Shown here in pieces: positions 43,656 through 53,330 of a stretch of DNA of 64,000 nucleotides. This DNA is from Aerococcus sanguinicola. GTDB taxonomy: Bacteria > Bacillota > Bacilli > Lactobacillales > Aerococcaceae. The stretch is from assembly GCF_008726925.1 (NCBI RefSeq), contig NZ_VYWO01000001.1, positions 1-64,000 on the forward strand. Reading direction: 5' to 3'. The notes under the pieces were generated by a model. It was not told the DNA's origin and ran no database searches. It was given only the letters and a program-made list of their open reading frames with translations. The translations under genes were made by a program, and so were the position numbers. The stretch's first letter is position 1. Each line of letters begins with the position of its first letter.

Positions 43656-45329
43656 TTACACAGACATGACGACTGACATGATGAGTGGGTTGCGTTTGGT
43701 TCGTTTATATAAGAAGGGTTGGAGCGAGTTTTGGATGCTGTCGCGTAAAATTTTCTCGTTGACCTTGTTGCCTGAGTTCAAGTGGCCGATGACGGCTGTT
43801 TGGATGACGCGTTGGGCATCGCTGATCAGGTCTTCTGATTCTCGCATGTAGATAAAGCCGCGCGAGACGATAGCTGGACCTGCTAGGAGTTGATTTGTTT
43901 CGAAGTCGATAGTGACAACCACTAGGACTAAGCCATCTTCAGAGAGCTTATGGCGGTCTCTAAGAACAATATTGCCGATATCGCCGATGCCCTTACCGTC
44001 AACATAGACATCATTGGCAGGGATATGGCCTGCCCGACGTGCAGAATCCTCCGTCAGGGCTAGGACGTCTCCGTTATCCATGATGAAGGTATTCTCCCGT
44101 GGAATCCCGAGGCTGACAGCGGTATCTGCTTGGATGGATAACATCCGGTACTCGCCATGGACTGGCATGAAGTATTTAGGTTTCAAGAGACTCAGCATTA
44201 GTTTCTGTTCTTCTTGCGAGCCGTGGCCAGAGGTATGGACATTGTTGATCTTACCGTGAACAACTTCAGCCCCTGCCTCCAGTAATTTGTTAATTACTCG
44301 GTTTACACTGATGGTATTACCTGGGATAGGTGAGGAGGAGAAGATAACGGTATCACCATCTTGGATGGAGATCTGACGGTGGGTCCCGTTGGCAATCCGG
44401 CTCAAGGCTGCCATGGGTTCACCCTGAGACCCGGTACACATGATCATAACCTCATTGCTAGGGTACTTATTAATATCCTTGCCATCAATTAAGACACCCT
44501 TAGGTAGGTCAAAATAGCCAATCTCTTGGGCATTGCGCACGGCATTTTCCATCGATCGTCCAAAGACTGCCACTTTGCGGTGGTTGGCGATGGCGATGTC
44601 GATGGCTTCCGATAAGCGGGAGATATTGGAAGCGAAGCTAGCGAAGATAATCCGCCCTTCAATCTTATCGATAATATCTTTCAAGGCGCTGCTAACGACC
44701 CGTTCCGACTTGGTAAAGCCCGTAATCTCTGAGTTGGTGGAGTCACCGAGCAAGCAGAGGACACCTTCGTCTCCTAGACGGGCTAACTTATGCAAGTCGG
44801 CCTTCTTACCGGTTGGCGTAAAGTCGAACTTGTAGTCTCCGGTGAAAACAATATTCCCTGAAGGTGTCTTCACACAGATCGCCATGGCATCGGGAATCGA
44901 GTGGGTCACTCGGGCAAAGCTAACCTGGGTCTTACGGAATTTGATGACGCTATCTTCATCTACTTCATGCAGTTCAGCGTCACGCAGTAAGTGGTGTTCT
45001 TCTAGTTTAGCGCGGATGAGGGCTAGGGACAGGGCCCCAGCATAGATCGGTACATTGACTTGCTTGAGCAAGAAGGGGACACCACCGATATGGTCTTCGT
45101 GACCGTGGGTGATGAAGACGCCCTTAATCTTGTCTTGGTTTTCAATGAGATAGGAATAATCTGAAATCACATAGTCAATGCCTAGCAAATCATCCTCGGG
45201 GAACATGACCCCAGCATCCAGAACAATGATCTCATCTTGGAATTGGATACAGTACATATTCTTGCCGATTTCGCCTAAACCCCCAATGGCGAAAACAGCT
45301 GTTTCATGGTTTTTAATTTTTAACTTCAT
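43656..45329 (-). CDS. rnjA: Ribonuclease J1
   Basis: RNase J1 is the 5'-3' exonuclease and endonuclease of Firmicute RNA decay. The 557-aa protein has the metallo-beta-lactamase core ([18 protein letters not shown], about residue 72-89; VFTGDYKFD), the beta-CASP domain ([32 protein letters not shown]) and [10 protein letters not shown], plus the C-terminal domain. It lies one codon-overlap after rpoY. A structured repeat array starts right behind its stop codon, so the transcript of this RNase carries the array as 3' UTR. Confidence 0.96.
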   Translation of the reverse strand: MKLKIKNHETAVFAIGGLGEIGKNMYCIQFQDEIIVLDAGVMFPEDDLLGIDYVISDYSYLIENQDKIKGVFITHGHEDHIGGVPFLLKQVNVPIYAGALSLALIRAKLEEHHLLRDAELHEVDEDSVIKFRKTQVSFARVTHSIPDAMAICVKTPSGNIVFTGDYKFDFTPTGKKADLHKLARLGDEGVLCLLGDSTNSEITGFTKSERVVSSALKDIIDKIEGRIIFASFASNISRLSEAIDIAIANHRKVAVFGRSMENAVRNAQEIGYFDLPKGVLIDGKDINKYPSNEVMIMCTGSQGEPMAALSRIANGTHRQISIQDGDTVIFSSSPIPGNTISVNRVINKLLEAGAEVVHGKINNVHTSGHGSQEEQKLMLSLLKPKYFMPVHGEYRMLSIQADTAVSLGIPRENTFIMDNGDVLALTEDSARRAGHIPANDVYVDGKGIGDIGNIVLRDRHKLSEDGLVLVVVTIDFETNQLLAGPAIVSRGFIYMRESEDLISDAQRVIQTAVIGHLNSGNKVNEKILRDSIQNSLQPFLYKRTKRNPLIMSVVMSV

Positions 45330-45547
45330 TAATCAGCAAACTCCGTTAATTCGAAACGGTCACTCTTTTGCTCATAGGCTAAGTGAGCGTCGTCTAATAA
45401 TTGGATGTGCTCAACATGGTAAGGGGTTTTTTCAGCGAGGATACGGCGGACTTCAGTCACCGATTCAGCATCGATGTAAAGAGCCTGCGTATGTTCGCGT
45501 GTTGGCACTTCAGTTTTTGTTTTTTGATAAAAAACTTTATAAATCAT
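45329..45547 (-). CDS. rpoY: RNA polymerase epsilon subunit RpoY
   Basis: A 72-aa protein (start [19 protein letters not shown]) of the DUF1447 family, a small RNA polymerase-associated subunit in Firmicutes. Its place just before rnjA is conserved. The stop overlaps the rnjA start. AGAAGGA lies before the ATG. Upstream 130 bp are AT-rich and hold its promoter, which I cannot pin down. Confidence 0.92.
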   Translation of the reverse strand: MIYKVFYQKTKTEVPTREHTQALYIDAESVTEVRRILAEKTPYHVEHIQLLDDAHLAYEQKSDRFELTEFAD

Positions 45548-45680
45548 AGTTTTCCTTCTTTCACATAATATTTATTTATTGTTAATTAATAATTTGGAGA
45601 ATAGCTTCTCTACCACTCTAACATTTTAACATATTCTAAGTGAAGAATGCTAAAGAATGGCCTTTTTTTACAAATTCGCC

Positions 45681-46373
45681 TTAAGTGTAGCATAGGATAG
45701 CGATAAAAAAGCAAGCACTCCCGGCCATAACAAAGAGGTGCCAGGCCACATGGTAGTAGGCAACTTGGTCATCTTTGACATAGAAGTAGGTGCCTAGGGT
45801 GTAGGCAATTCCTCCAATCAGGGTCCAGACCAGTCCAGGCAGAGGGAAGTGGTCAATGAGTGGCTTGACGGTGAAGAGGACCAACCAGCCCATGGCGATA
45901 TAGGTCCAGGTCTCCCAACGCTTAAAGCGGTCGCTCGCTCTTAAACTGAGGAAGATACCGCAAGCGGCGATCAGCCATTCCAAGATAAAAATAGGCCAAC
46001 CAATCTTTGTTGGCAGGACGAGGAGGCAGTAGGGGGCGTAGGAACCCGCAATTAAGAGATAGATCGCGCAATGGTCAAAGATACGAAAAAGCGGGGCGAC
46101 ACGGGTAAATTTTAGACTATGGTAGAGAGTTGAGTTAAAATAAAGCATACACATGGCCAGTGTAAAATTAAGGTAGGCCAGTAGGTGGACAGGGCTCTCT
46201 AGGCGTACGGCCTTGAAACAGAGGCTAATGCAAGCAATAATGGCTAAGATAAGTCCAATGCCGTGGCTAACGGCACAGAAGACCTCATTGGTAATCTGGT
46301 AAGACTTGGACTGGAGAATTTCAGGGTCCTTGAAAACATTTTGCTGGCTGGGCACGTTAACACATCCTATCAT
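45681..46373 (-). CDS. Hemolysin III / PAQR-family membrane protein
   Basis: A 230-aa protein with seven hydrophobic segments and the PAQR/HlyIII metal-site histidines: AVSHGIGLIL (about residue 34), NSTLYHSLKF (about 87) and YYHVAWHLFV near the end. Bacterial members (YqfA/TrhA, HlyIII) are linked to membrane-energy or fluidity homeostasis; direct haemolysis is doubtful. The ATG at 46373 has no ribosome site; a GTG at 46355 has AGGATG before it and may be the true start. Confidence 0.87.
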   Translation of the reverse strand: MIGCVNVPSQQNVFKDPEILQSKSYQITNEVFCAVSHGIGLILAIIACISLCFKAVRLESPVHLLAYLNFTLAMCMLYFNSTLYHSLKFTRVAPLFRIFDHCAIYLLIAGSYAPYCLLVLPTKIGWPIFILEWLIAACGIFLSLRASDRFKRWETWTYIAMGWLVLFTVKPLIDHFPLPGLVWTLIGGIAYTLGTYFYVKDDQVAYYHVAWHLFVMAGSACFFIAILCYT

Positions 46374-46434
46374 TTTTAATCATATTATATCATATCCATA
46401 TAAACAGTCGAAGGAAGACAAGGAGGATTCCATC

Positions 46435-47607
46435 ATGAAGAAAGCATCAGCTGTTGACCTCTCTTTGATCGAGGAATTAACCCAACAGACCCAAGAAGAA
46501 ATCAAAAAAATGAAACCCATCCATATTCTGGTGGTCGGTAAGACGGGAGTAGGGAAGTCAACCCTGATCAACCGCGTCTTTCGTGAGCGTTTGGTCGAAA
46601 CGGGGATTGGTGAACCTATCACCAAGCACTTGCGTCAGATTACGAAGGACAACCTTCCCCTGGTCCTCTATGATACTCGGGGCTTGGAATTGGACGCCAG
46701 CATTCAAGACCAGGTGAGTCGGGAAATTAATGAATGCCTCGACCAATTAGAAGCCAAGGGTGAGACCATGCACTGCGCTTACTATTGCATCAATGCTTCT
46801 TCGTCGCGGATCGAACCCATGGAGAAAGCCTTTATCCAAGGACTAGCCGATAAGATGCCGGTGATCTTGGTCTTAACCCAGGCCATTGGACAGCCCGCTC
46901 AAGACTTCAAAAAGTACCTGGATAACTTGAACTTAAAGGTTCAAGCTGTTGTCCCCATTATGGCCAAAGACTATCCGGTCAGCCCAGATTATACTGTCCC
47001 AGCTTATGGTTTAGACCATTTGATTGAACAAACCCTGGCTGTAATCCCCCATGACGTCCAAGATGCTTTTAACAATGCCCAACAAGGAGACCTGGACCGC
47101 AAAGCACGATTGGCGCGGCGTTGGGCGCGCCGTTATATTATTTCAACATTTGGGGTTGGTTTTACACCGATTCCTTTTGCTGATGCTGCCCTAATTGTGC
47201 CCCTGCAGATCTCGATGCTCGCCCATATCACAGCCATTTTTGGTGTCTCTTTGGAACACCAAACCCTAGTGGGCCTAGTGGGAGCCGTCGGGGGAACAAC
47301 AGGTGCGACCTTCTTGGGACGGACCTTAGTGGGCAATATCTTTAAGCTGATTCCAGGCCTAGGGAGTCTGGCGGGTGGCGCCATCTCAGGGGCTACGGCG
47401 TCCATTGTGACAACAGCTTTAGCTATGTCTTATATCTCGGTGCTCCGGGTGATTGCTGAACATGATATTCGCAATGAGAAGCTGTCAGCCAAGAGCATCC
47501 GCAAGCTCATGCAGAGCGAATTCAGGGCCCGGCTCAAACGGGGGAAGAAGGATCCGGACTATCAAGCGATCCGGGCCGAGCAGGAAAAAGAGAAGAATGA
47601 TCACTAA
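46435..47607 (+). CDS. Era/YcjF-like GTPase with DUF697 domain
   Basis: A 390-aa protein. Residues 30-200 are a P-loop GTPase: G1 VVGKTGVGKSTLINRVF, G2 Thr in GIGEPITKHL, G3 YDTRGLE, and LVLTQAIG at the G4 position instead of NKxD. Residues about 240-370 contain hydrophobic, glycine-rich segments (GVGFTPIPFADAALIVPLQ, IPGLGSLAGGAISGATAS) of the DUF697 type, probably membrane-associated. Function unknown; related proteins are tied to envelope stress. The start at 46435 follows AAGGAGGA. Confidence 0.85.
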   Translation: MKKASAVDLSLIEELTQQTQEEIKKMKPIHILVVGKTGVGKSTLINRVFRERLVETGIGEPITKHLRQITKDNLPLVLYDTRGLELDASIQDQVSREINECLDQLEAKGETMHCAYYCINASSSRIEPMEKAFIQGLADKMPVILVLTQAIGQPAQDFKKYLDNLNLKVQAVVPIMAKDYPVSPDYTVPAYGLDHLIEQTLAVIPHDVQDAFNNAQQGDLDRKARLARRWARRYIISTFGVGFTPIPFADAALIVPLQISMLAHITAIFGVSLEHQTLVGLVGAVGGTTGATFLGRTLVGNIFKLIPGLGSLAGGAISGATASIVTTALAMSYISVLRVIAEHDIRNEKLSAKSIRKLMQSEFRARLKRGKKDPDYQAIRAEQEKEKNDH

Positions 47608-47712
47608 GGAGGCTTTGCCTAGCAGGCTAGGCCTAGGCAGATATCATTTTTTTTGGTATGATGACAGTATTGTGAAAACAGACTAACATTTTGTGAGAGG
47701 GTGGGAATTTGG

Positions 47713-48444
47713 ATGGCAGCCTACAGCAAGGAATTTATTTTAACGGAATTATTTTGTGATGCGAATGGGGAAGTAACCATGAAAGGCATTGTGGACTTGG
47801 TCTTCCAATTAGTGGCCAACCAAGAATACGACTGGCCTTATGAGCATAAATTAAGGGGCTATAATTGGATTGTCCTGTCCCATCATTTTGCTTGCCAGAG
47901 TCGGCCACGCCTAGGTGACAAGGTCCGCCTTGAAACGGGAATTATTGAGGTCAACCGTTTCTTTGTCTACCGCTATTACCACTTCTATAATTCTGACGGC
48001 CAAGTGGTCATCAAGGGCCAGTCTCAATTTAGTTTGATGGATCTTGAAGCACGCAAGATTGTGCGCATACCTGACCAATTCCAAGCCGAGAACAGTGGGC
48101 TGAAGGCAGAACGCCCTTATCGTTTCAAAAAGAATTTAGGAGAGCCTGATCTCAGCTCAGAGGCTAGGGTTCAGTATACAGAAATTGACGCCAACCAACA
48201 TGTCAATAACTCGGTCTACCTCAACTGGGTCATCAACCAAGTCGCTGGGACTTTTTTAGCAAGCCGAGCGGTCCAGGCTTTCGATATTAGCTATGACCAT
48301 GAACTGGGGCTGGGTCAAGCCTACCAGCTAGCGAGTCGGATAGAAGAACAGGAGGACTCGGCGCAAACTTGGCACCAGGTCCTAAGTGGGGAGACTTCTT
48401 GCGCCCGGATCCATGTGGACTGGCTATCACGTGATGGAAATTAA
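47713..48444 (+). CDS. Acyl-ACP thioesterase
   Basis: A 243-aa double hot-dog protein of the FatA/FatB-like bacterial group. It has an N-terminal half with WIVLSHHFACQSRPRLGD and a C-terminal half with VQYTEIDANQHVNNSVYLNWV, which carries the Asn-His catalytic pattern N-x-H-V-N-N. It releases fatty acids from ACP. ATG 47713 is preferred over GTG 47701, which sits on the purine-rich ribosome site. coaA follows 12 bp later. Confidence 0.9.
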   Translation: MAAYSKEFILTELFCDANGEVTMKGIVDLVFQLVANQEYDWPYEHKLRGYNWIVLSHHFACQSRPRLGDKVRLETGIIEVNRFFVYRYYHFYNSDGQVVIKGQSQFSLMDLEARKIVRIPDQFQAENSGLKAERPYRFKKNLGEPDLSSEARVQYTEIDANQHVNNSVYLNWVINQVAGTFLASRAVQAFDISYDHELGLGQAYQLASRIEEQEDSAQTWHQVLSGETSCARIHVDWLSRDGN

Positions 48445-48456
48445 AGGAGAATTGTT

Positions 48457-49392
48457 TTGATTGAAGCAGAAACCTATCATATTATTGACCGGGTTCAGTG
48501 GCGGGACTACCGGGAACGGGTCCATCCCTCGATTGAAATTCATCTAACGGAGAAGCAGCTGCGAAAGATTATTTCGCTTAACGATGAATTATCCGTGACA
48601 GATGCCTTGGAGGTTTATGAACCGCTGACCCAGCTGATTGCCATTTACCGAGATAATTACTCCCGCTTGCAACGGCGGCGCAACCATTTTCTTGGTATCG
48701 AAGCTGAGATTCCTCCCTTTATGATTGCCATCTCCGGTTCAGTGGCAGTTGGCAAGTCGACGACCGCACGTCTGTTGCGGCTCTTTTTATCCCAAGCCTT
48801 CCCTGATTTAAATGTTGATTTAGTTACAACGGATGGCTTTCTTTACCCCAATGAGGAATTAATGAGACGCGGAATCCTTAACCGCAAGGGCTTTCCTGAA
48901 AGCTATGATATGCCCAAGCTCTTGCAGTTTTTGACGGATGTGAAGAATAATAAACGAAATATTCCCTTTCCTGTCTATTCCCACGAGAATTATGATATTG
49001 TCAAGGGAGCCAAGCAGGTCTTGCGAAATCCCAATATCTTAATTGTGGAAGGCATTAATGTGCTCCAATTAGATGATAAGGAGCAGGTCTTTGTCGGGGA
49101 CTTTTCGGACCTATCTATTTATGTGGATGCGGATACGGCTTGTATCGAACGTTGGTACTATGAGCGCTTCAAGATGCTTATGCACAAGGCGGAAGAGAAT
49201 CCGGATAACCACCATTACCGCTATAGCCAGATGGGGGAAGACCAGGCAATGGCAGAAGCCAAGCGAATCTGGCAAGATATTAACTTGGTCAACCTTAATG
49301 AATATATCTTACCGACCCGCAACCGGGCAGATATGGTGATCCACAAGCGGGGTAACCACTATATCGACCAATTATGGATGAAAAAATATTAG
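48457..49392 (+). CDS. coaA: Pantothenate kinase (type I)
   Basis: CoaA starts CoA synthesis by phosphorylating pantothenate. The 311-aa protein has ISGSVAVGKSTTARLL (P-loop, about residue 94-109), TTDGFLYPN, GFPESYDMPKLL, PVYSHENYDIV and LIVEGINVLQ. TTG start eight bases after AAAGGAG. A terminator shared with the convergent ABC-F gene follows. Confidence 0.96.
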   Translation: MIEAETYHIIDRVQWRDYRERVHPSIEIHLTEKQLRKIISLNDELSVTDALEVYEPLTQLIAIYRDNYSRLQRRRNHFLGIEAEIPPFMIAISGSVAVGKSTTARLLRLFLSQAFPDLNVDLVTTDGFLYPNEELMRRGILNRKGFPESYDMPKLLQFLTDVKNNKRNIPFPVYSHENYDIVKGAKQVLRNPNILIVEGINVLQLDDKEQVFVGDFSDLSIYVDADTACIERWYYERFKMLMHKAEENPDNHHYRYSQMGEDQAMAEAKRIWQDINLVNLNEYILPTRNRADMVIHKRGNHYIDQLWMKKY

Positions 49393-49446
49393 AAAAAGCG
49401 TGAAATCACTTGCATACCATGCTCGTGCTCTCACGCTTTTGTTTTT
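49393..49446. terminator. Bidirectional terminator
   Basis: AAAAGCGTGA/TCACGCTTTT with A and T runs outside, between coaA and the ABC-F gene. Confidence 0.85.
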
Positions 49447-51074
49447 TATTGGTAGAGTTGGTCGACCCGCTCTTGAGTATCGGCATTATTGAGATAGTCT
49501 TCAAAACCGGTATCGATACGGTCAACCATGCCTTGGCCGCTGACGTGGATGACACGGTTGGCGATGGTGGAGAGGAACTCCCGGTCGTGAGAGCTAAAGA
49601 GGAGGACGCCGTTAAAGCGAATGAGTCCTTCGTTGAGGCTGGTGATGGATTCCAAGTCTAAGTGGTTGGTCGGATCATCCATGACCAGGACATTGGCCTT
49701 AGAAAGCATCATCTTGGAGAGGAGGCAGCGAACTTTCTCCCCACCCGATAAGACGTCCACTTGCTTATTCACATCATCTCCTGAAAAGAGCATCCGTCCC
49801 AGGAAGCTACGCAGGAAGGTATTATCTTGTTCTTCTGGGGTTTTGGCATATTGGCGCAGCCATTCCAGGATGGTATCTTGGCGGCCATCAAACTCGTTTG
49901 AGCTATCGCGGGGTAGGTAGGCCTGGGAGGTCGTGACACCCCACTTATAAGTTCCCGTATCCGGCTCCATTTCCCCCATGATAATCTTGAAAAGAGCAGT
50001 GACGGAAGCATCATTACGGCTCACAAAGGCTACCTTGTCATCATTTTTGAGGTTAAAGGTGATATTATCAAGGACTTTAACCCCATCGATGGTTTTAGAG
50101 AGGCCTTCCACAGTAAGAACATCGTTACCGATTTCGCGCTCAGGTTCAAAACCAACAAAAGGATATTTACGGCTAGATGGTTGGATATCGTCGAGTTCAA
50201 TCTTATCGAGCATCTTCTTACGCGACGTGGCCTGCTTAGACTTGGAGGCATTGGCGGAGAAGCGGGCGATAAATTCTTTGAGCTCTTTAACCTTTTCTTC
50301 TTTTTTGGCATTGGCGTCTGCCTGTAATTTAGCGGCCAATTCAGACGATTGCTTCCAGAAGTCATAGTTACCGACATAGAGCTGGATGCGACCGAAATCA
50401 ACATCACAAATATGGGTACATACCCGGTTGAGGAAGTAACGGTCGTGGGAAACTACGATAACAGTGTTCTCGTAGTCAATCAGATAGTCTGCTAACCATT
50501 CAATGGATGCGGCATCTAAACCATTGGTCGGTTCGTCTAAGAGCAAGACATCGGGATTTCCGAAGAGGGCTTGGGCCAGTAAGACTTTAACCTTGTCCTT
50601 TTCGTCTAATTCGCTCATCAATTGATTGTGGACCGATTCTTCGATACCTAGGCCGGTCAATAATTGGGCCGCTTCAGACTCGGCTTCCCAACCGTTCATC
50701 TCCGCAAATTGTGCCTCTAGTTCACCGGCACGGATACCATCTTCTTCCGTGAAGTCAGCCTTGGCATAAATGGCATCTTTTTCATTCTTGATGTCATAGA
50801 GTTCTTTGTTTCCCATGATGACTGTATCAATCACCGTATAGTCTTCGAAGCCAAAGTGGTTCTGGCTGAGAACTGATAAACGTTCATTAGGATCTAAGTT
50901 GACTTGCCCCGTAGAGGGTTGGATTTCTCCAGAAAGAATCTTAAGAAAAGTAGATTTTCCTGCACCATTGGCCCCAATAATGCCGTAGCAATTTCCGGGC
51001 GTAAATTTTAAATTCACATTGTCGTAAAGTTTGCGATCTGAGAAATGCAAACTGACATTGCTGACAGTTAACAT
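49446..51074 (-). CDS. ABC-F family ATPase (YkpA/YbiT type)
   Basis: A 542-aa soluble protein with two ABC domains and an interdomain linker (about residues 240-300) but no membrane part; ABC-F proteins act on ribosomes. The first Walker A is intact (GANGAGKST), and the first signature is weak (LMSELDEKDKVKVLLAQAL). In the second domain the Walker A position reads VSRNDASVTALF, without the Gly-Lys-Thr, while the signature LSGGEKVRCLLSKM is intact and Walker B is VMDDPTNHLD with Asp in place of the usual Glu. These match my recollection of the YkpA/YbiT branch only in part. Confidence 0.9.
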   Translation of the reverse strand: MLTVSNVSLHFSDRKLYDNVNLKFTPGNCYGIIGANGAGKSTFLKILSGEIQPSTGQVNLDPNERLSVLSQNHFGFEDYTVIDTVIMGNKELYDIKNEKDAIYAKADFTEEDGIRAGELEAQFAEMNGWEAESEAAQLLTGLGIEESVHNQLMSELDEKDKVKVLLAQALFGNPDVLLLDEPTNGLDAASIEWLADYLIDYENTVIVVSHDRYFLNRVCTHICDVDFGRIQLYVGNYDFWKQSSELAAKLQADANAKKEEKVKELKEFIARFSANASKSKQATSRKKMLDKIELDDIQPSSRKYPFVGFEPEREIGNDVLTVEGLSKTIDGVKVLDNITFNLKNDDKVAFVSRNDASVTALFKIIMGEMEPDTGTYKWGVTTSQAYLPRDSSNEFDGRQDTILEWLRQYAKTPEEQDNTFLRSFLGRMLFSGDDVNKQVDVLSGGEKVRCLLSKMMLSKANVLVMDDPTNHLDLESITSLNEGLIRFNGVLLFSSHDREFLSTIANRVIHVSGQGMVDRIDTGFEDYLNNADTQERVDQLYQ

Positions 51075-51161
51075 GAATGCTTTACCTCGCTTTTTGATTT
51101 ATTGTTTCTCTCGAATATTACACGAAAGAAGGCAGGAAATCAATACTTACTGTTTATTTCC

Positions 51162-53303
51162 CTACTTTCTAAAAGAGAATGGGAGACGTTGGAACCATTT
51201 TTTCTTGGCTTGGGCGGGGTGCTGGCTGGACTTCTTGGCCAGGGCCTTCTTCATGAACTCTTCTTGGGCAGAAACTTCGGCCTTGTCGTTTTGGACGTAG
51301 GCATAGGAAGAGTCTGGGAGCTTGTAGCGGGCCTTGGTATTGTCAGCAAAATAGACCTTGAGGATGTTCATGATCTCATTGTGGATGGATGGGTCAAGAA
51401 TAGGGAATTCGATTTCCACCCGACGGATCATATTGCGGGTCATCATATCAGCTGACGAGAGGAAGAGCTTCTCTTGGCCATTATTGTGGAAGTAGTAGAT
51501 CCGGCTGTGCTCTAAGAAGCGTCCTACTACGGAAATGACACGGATATTGTCGGAAATGCCTGGAATGCCTGGAATCAAGCAGCAGATGCCGCGGATGATC
51601 AGGTCAACTTGGACACCGGCTTGGCTGGCTTCATAGAGCTTGCGAATAATATCCAGGCTGGTCAAGGAGTTCATCTTAGCGATAATCTTACCGTTCCCAT
51701 ATTTTTTGTGCATTTCGATTTCGTCATTAATATCCTCAATATAGGAGTCTCGGATATCGAAAGGCGAGACGTGGAGGTGGTGGTAGTCGGGCTGTTCGGC
51801 ATAGCCACTCAGGTAGTTGAAGAAGTTAGTGGCATCCTCACCGATTTCAGGATTGGTGGTGAGTAGGCCCATATCCGTATAGCCCCGCGCTGTCTTATCA
51901 TTATAATTGCCTGTTCCCAGGTGGACATAGCGCTTGAGTTGCTTGCCTTGGCGTTTGACGACAAGGGAGATTTTACTGTGGGTCTTGAGATGGGACTTGC
52001 CATAGATCACATGACAGCCTGCTTCTTCTAAAACCTTGGCCCATTGGACATTGTTTTCTTCGTCAAAGCGGGCCTTGAGCTCCACTAAGACCGTAACCTG
52101 CTTGCCATTCTCGGCTGCCCGTTTGAGGGCCTTAACAATAGGCGAGTCACTAGATACCCGGTAGAGGGTCATCTTAATGGCGATGGTTGCTGGATCATCC
52201 GCTGCTTGGGAGATAAATTCAACAATCGGATCGAAGGAGTCATAGGGATGGTGGAGGAAGAGGTCTTTTTTCTCAATATAGTTAAAGAGGTCCTCGTGCT
52301 CCAATTCAGGCGGATAAACCGGGCTGAAGTCTTTGAAGGTCATTTCGGGGAAGGCATCTTCCAAGAGGTCCACCGCTTCGTTCAGCCCAGTTAAATCAAG
52401 CGGACCATTCAGGAAGTAGGCATCCCGGTCCTTAAGCTGTAATTCATCCATGAGGAAGGCCACATTTTGGTGGAAGCTTTCGGGATCTACTTGCCGCTGG
52501 TCGAATTCCACACGGACAGCAATGCCGTTCCGACGCTTCTTAAGATAGTCTTCAATAACGACGAGAAGGTCTTGGGCTCCTTCTTCATGCAATTCCAGAT
52601 CAGCATTCCGAGTGACTCTGAAGTAGAAGTTAGAGAGCACTTGGTAGCCAGGGAAGAGTTCCCCAACGAAGTATTGGACAATGTCATGGAGGTCAACAAG
52701 ATAGTGGCTGCCATTCTTTTCGAAGTGGTAGTAGCGGTCGAGGAGTTGGGGAATAGGGACAATAGCAATTTCTTCCCCTTGGTCGCTCTGGAGGTTGACG
52801 AATAAGTTGCTGACCTTGTTATTTAAATTAGGGAAAGGACGGTAGGCATCAATGCCTAGGGGAGTTAGGCCAGGGAAAATTTGTTCATTAAAATATTGTT
52901 TAAGCTGGTCAATTTCCTTGTCCTCTAAAGCATCAATTGGAGAGAAGTGAATATTGTGTTTGGCACAGGTGCGTAGGACCCGGTCCAAGAGTTTGTACTG
53001 GTAGTCAACATTTTCCCGGTTAGCCTTAGCGATGGCATCGAGCTGTTGGTCAGGGGTCCAGTGCTTCTTAGAGTCTCGGGTATCCCCTTGCATATGGGAT
53101 TGGTCCTGTAAACCAGCTACCCGAACCATCATAAATTCATCGAGATTGGAACTGCCAATGGCTAAAAAGCCCAAACGTTCGAGCAAGGGATTCCGTTTAT
53201 CTGCCGCTTCTTGGAGGACGCGGTAGTTAAAGGATAACCAGGAAACTTCCCGGTTGTCATAGTAATCGGGATTCTTAATATCTTTCTGTTTGTCTTCAGT
53301 CAT
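51162..53303 (-). CDS. ppk1: Polyphosphate kinase 1
   Basis: PPK1 builds polyphosphate from ATP. The 713-aa protein has the N-terminal REVSWLSFNYRVLQEA, IGSSNLDEFMMVRVAG, the autophosphorylated His region (KTHSKISLVVKRQ, VHLGTGNYN) and SSADMMTRNMIRRVEIEFPI. The last 40 residues are Lys/Ala-rich. It follows ppx by 27 bp on the same strand, so polyphosphate synthesis and breakdown are co-expressed. Confidence 0.96.
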   Translation of the reverse strand: MTEDKQKDIKNPDYYDNREVSWLSFNYRVLQEAADKRNPLLERLGFLAIGSSNLDEFMMVRVAGLQDQSHMQGDTRDSKKHWTPDQQLDAIAKANRENVDYQYKLLDRVLRTCAKHNIHFSPIDALEDKEIDQLKQYFNEQIFPGLTPLGIDAYRPFPNLNNKVSNLFVNLQSDQGEEIAIVPIPQLLDRYYHFEKNGSHYLVDLHDIVQYFVGELFPGYQVLSNFYFRVTRNADLELHEEGAQDLLVVIEDYLKKRRNGIAVRVEFDQRQVDPESFHQNVAFLMDELQLKDRDAYFLNGPLDLTGLNEAVDLLEDAFPEMTFKDFSPVYPPELEHEDLFNYIEKKDLFLHHPYDSFDPIVEFISQAADDPATIAIKMTLYRVSSDSPIVKALKRAAENGKQVTVLVELKARFDEENNVQWAKVLEEAGCHVIYGKSHLKTHSKISLVVKRQGKQLKRYVHLGTGNYNDKTARGYTDMGLLTTNPEIGEDATNFFNYLSGYAEQPDYHHLHVSPFDIRDSYIEDINDEIEMHKKYGNGKIIAKMNSLTSLDIIRKLYEASQAGVQVDLIIRGICCLIPGIPGISDNIRVISVVGRFLEHSRIYYFHNNGQEKLFLSSADMMTRNMIRRVEIEFPILDPSIHNEIMNILKVYFADNTKARYKLPDSSYAYVQNDKAEVSAQEEFMKKALAKKSSQHPAQAKKKWFQRLPFSFRK

Positions 53304-53330
53304 AGCTTACAACCCTTCCTAAGTCTAAAC

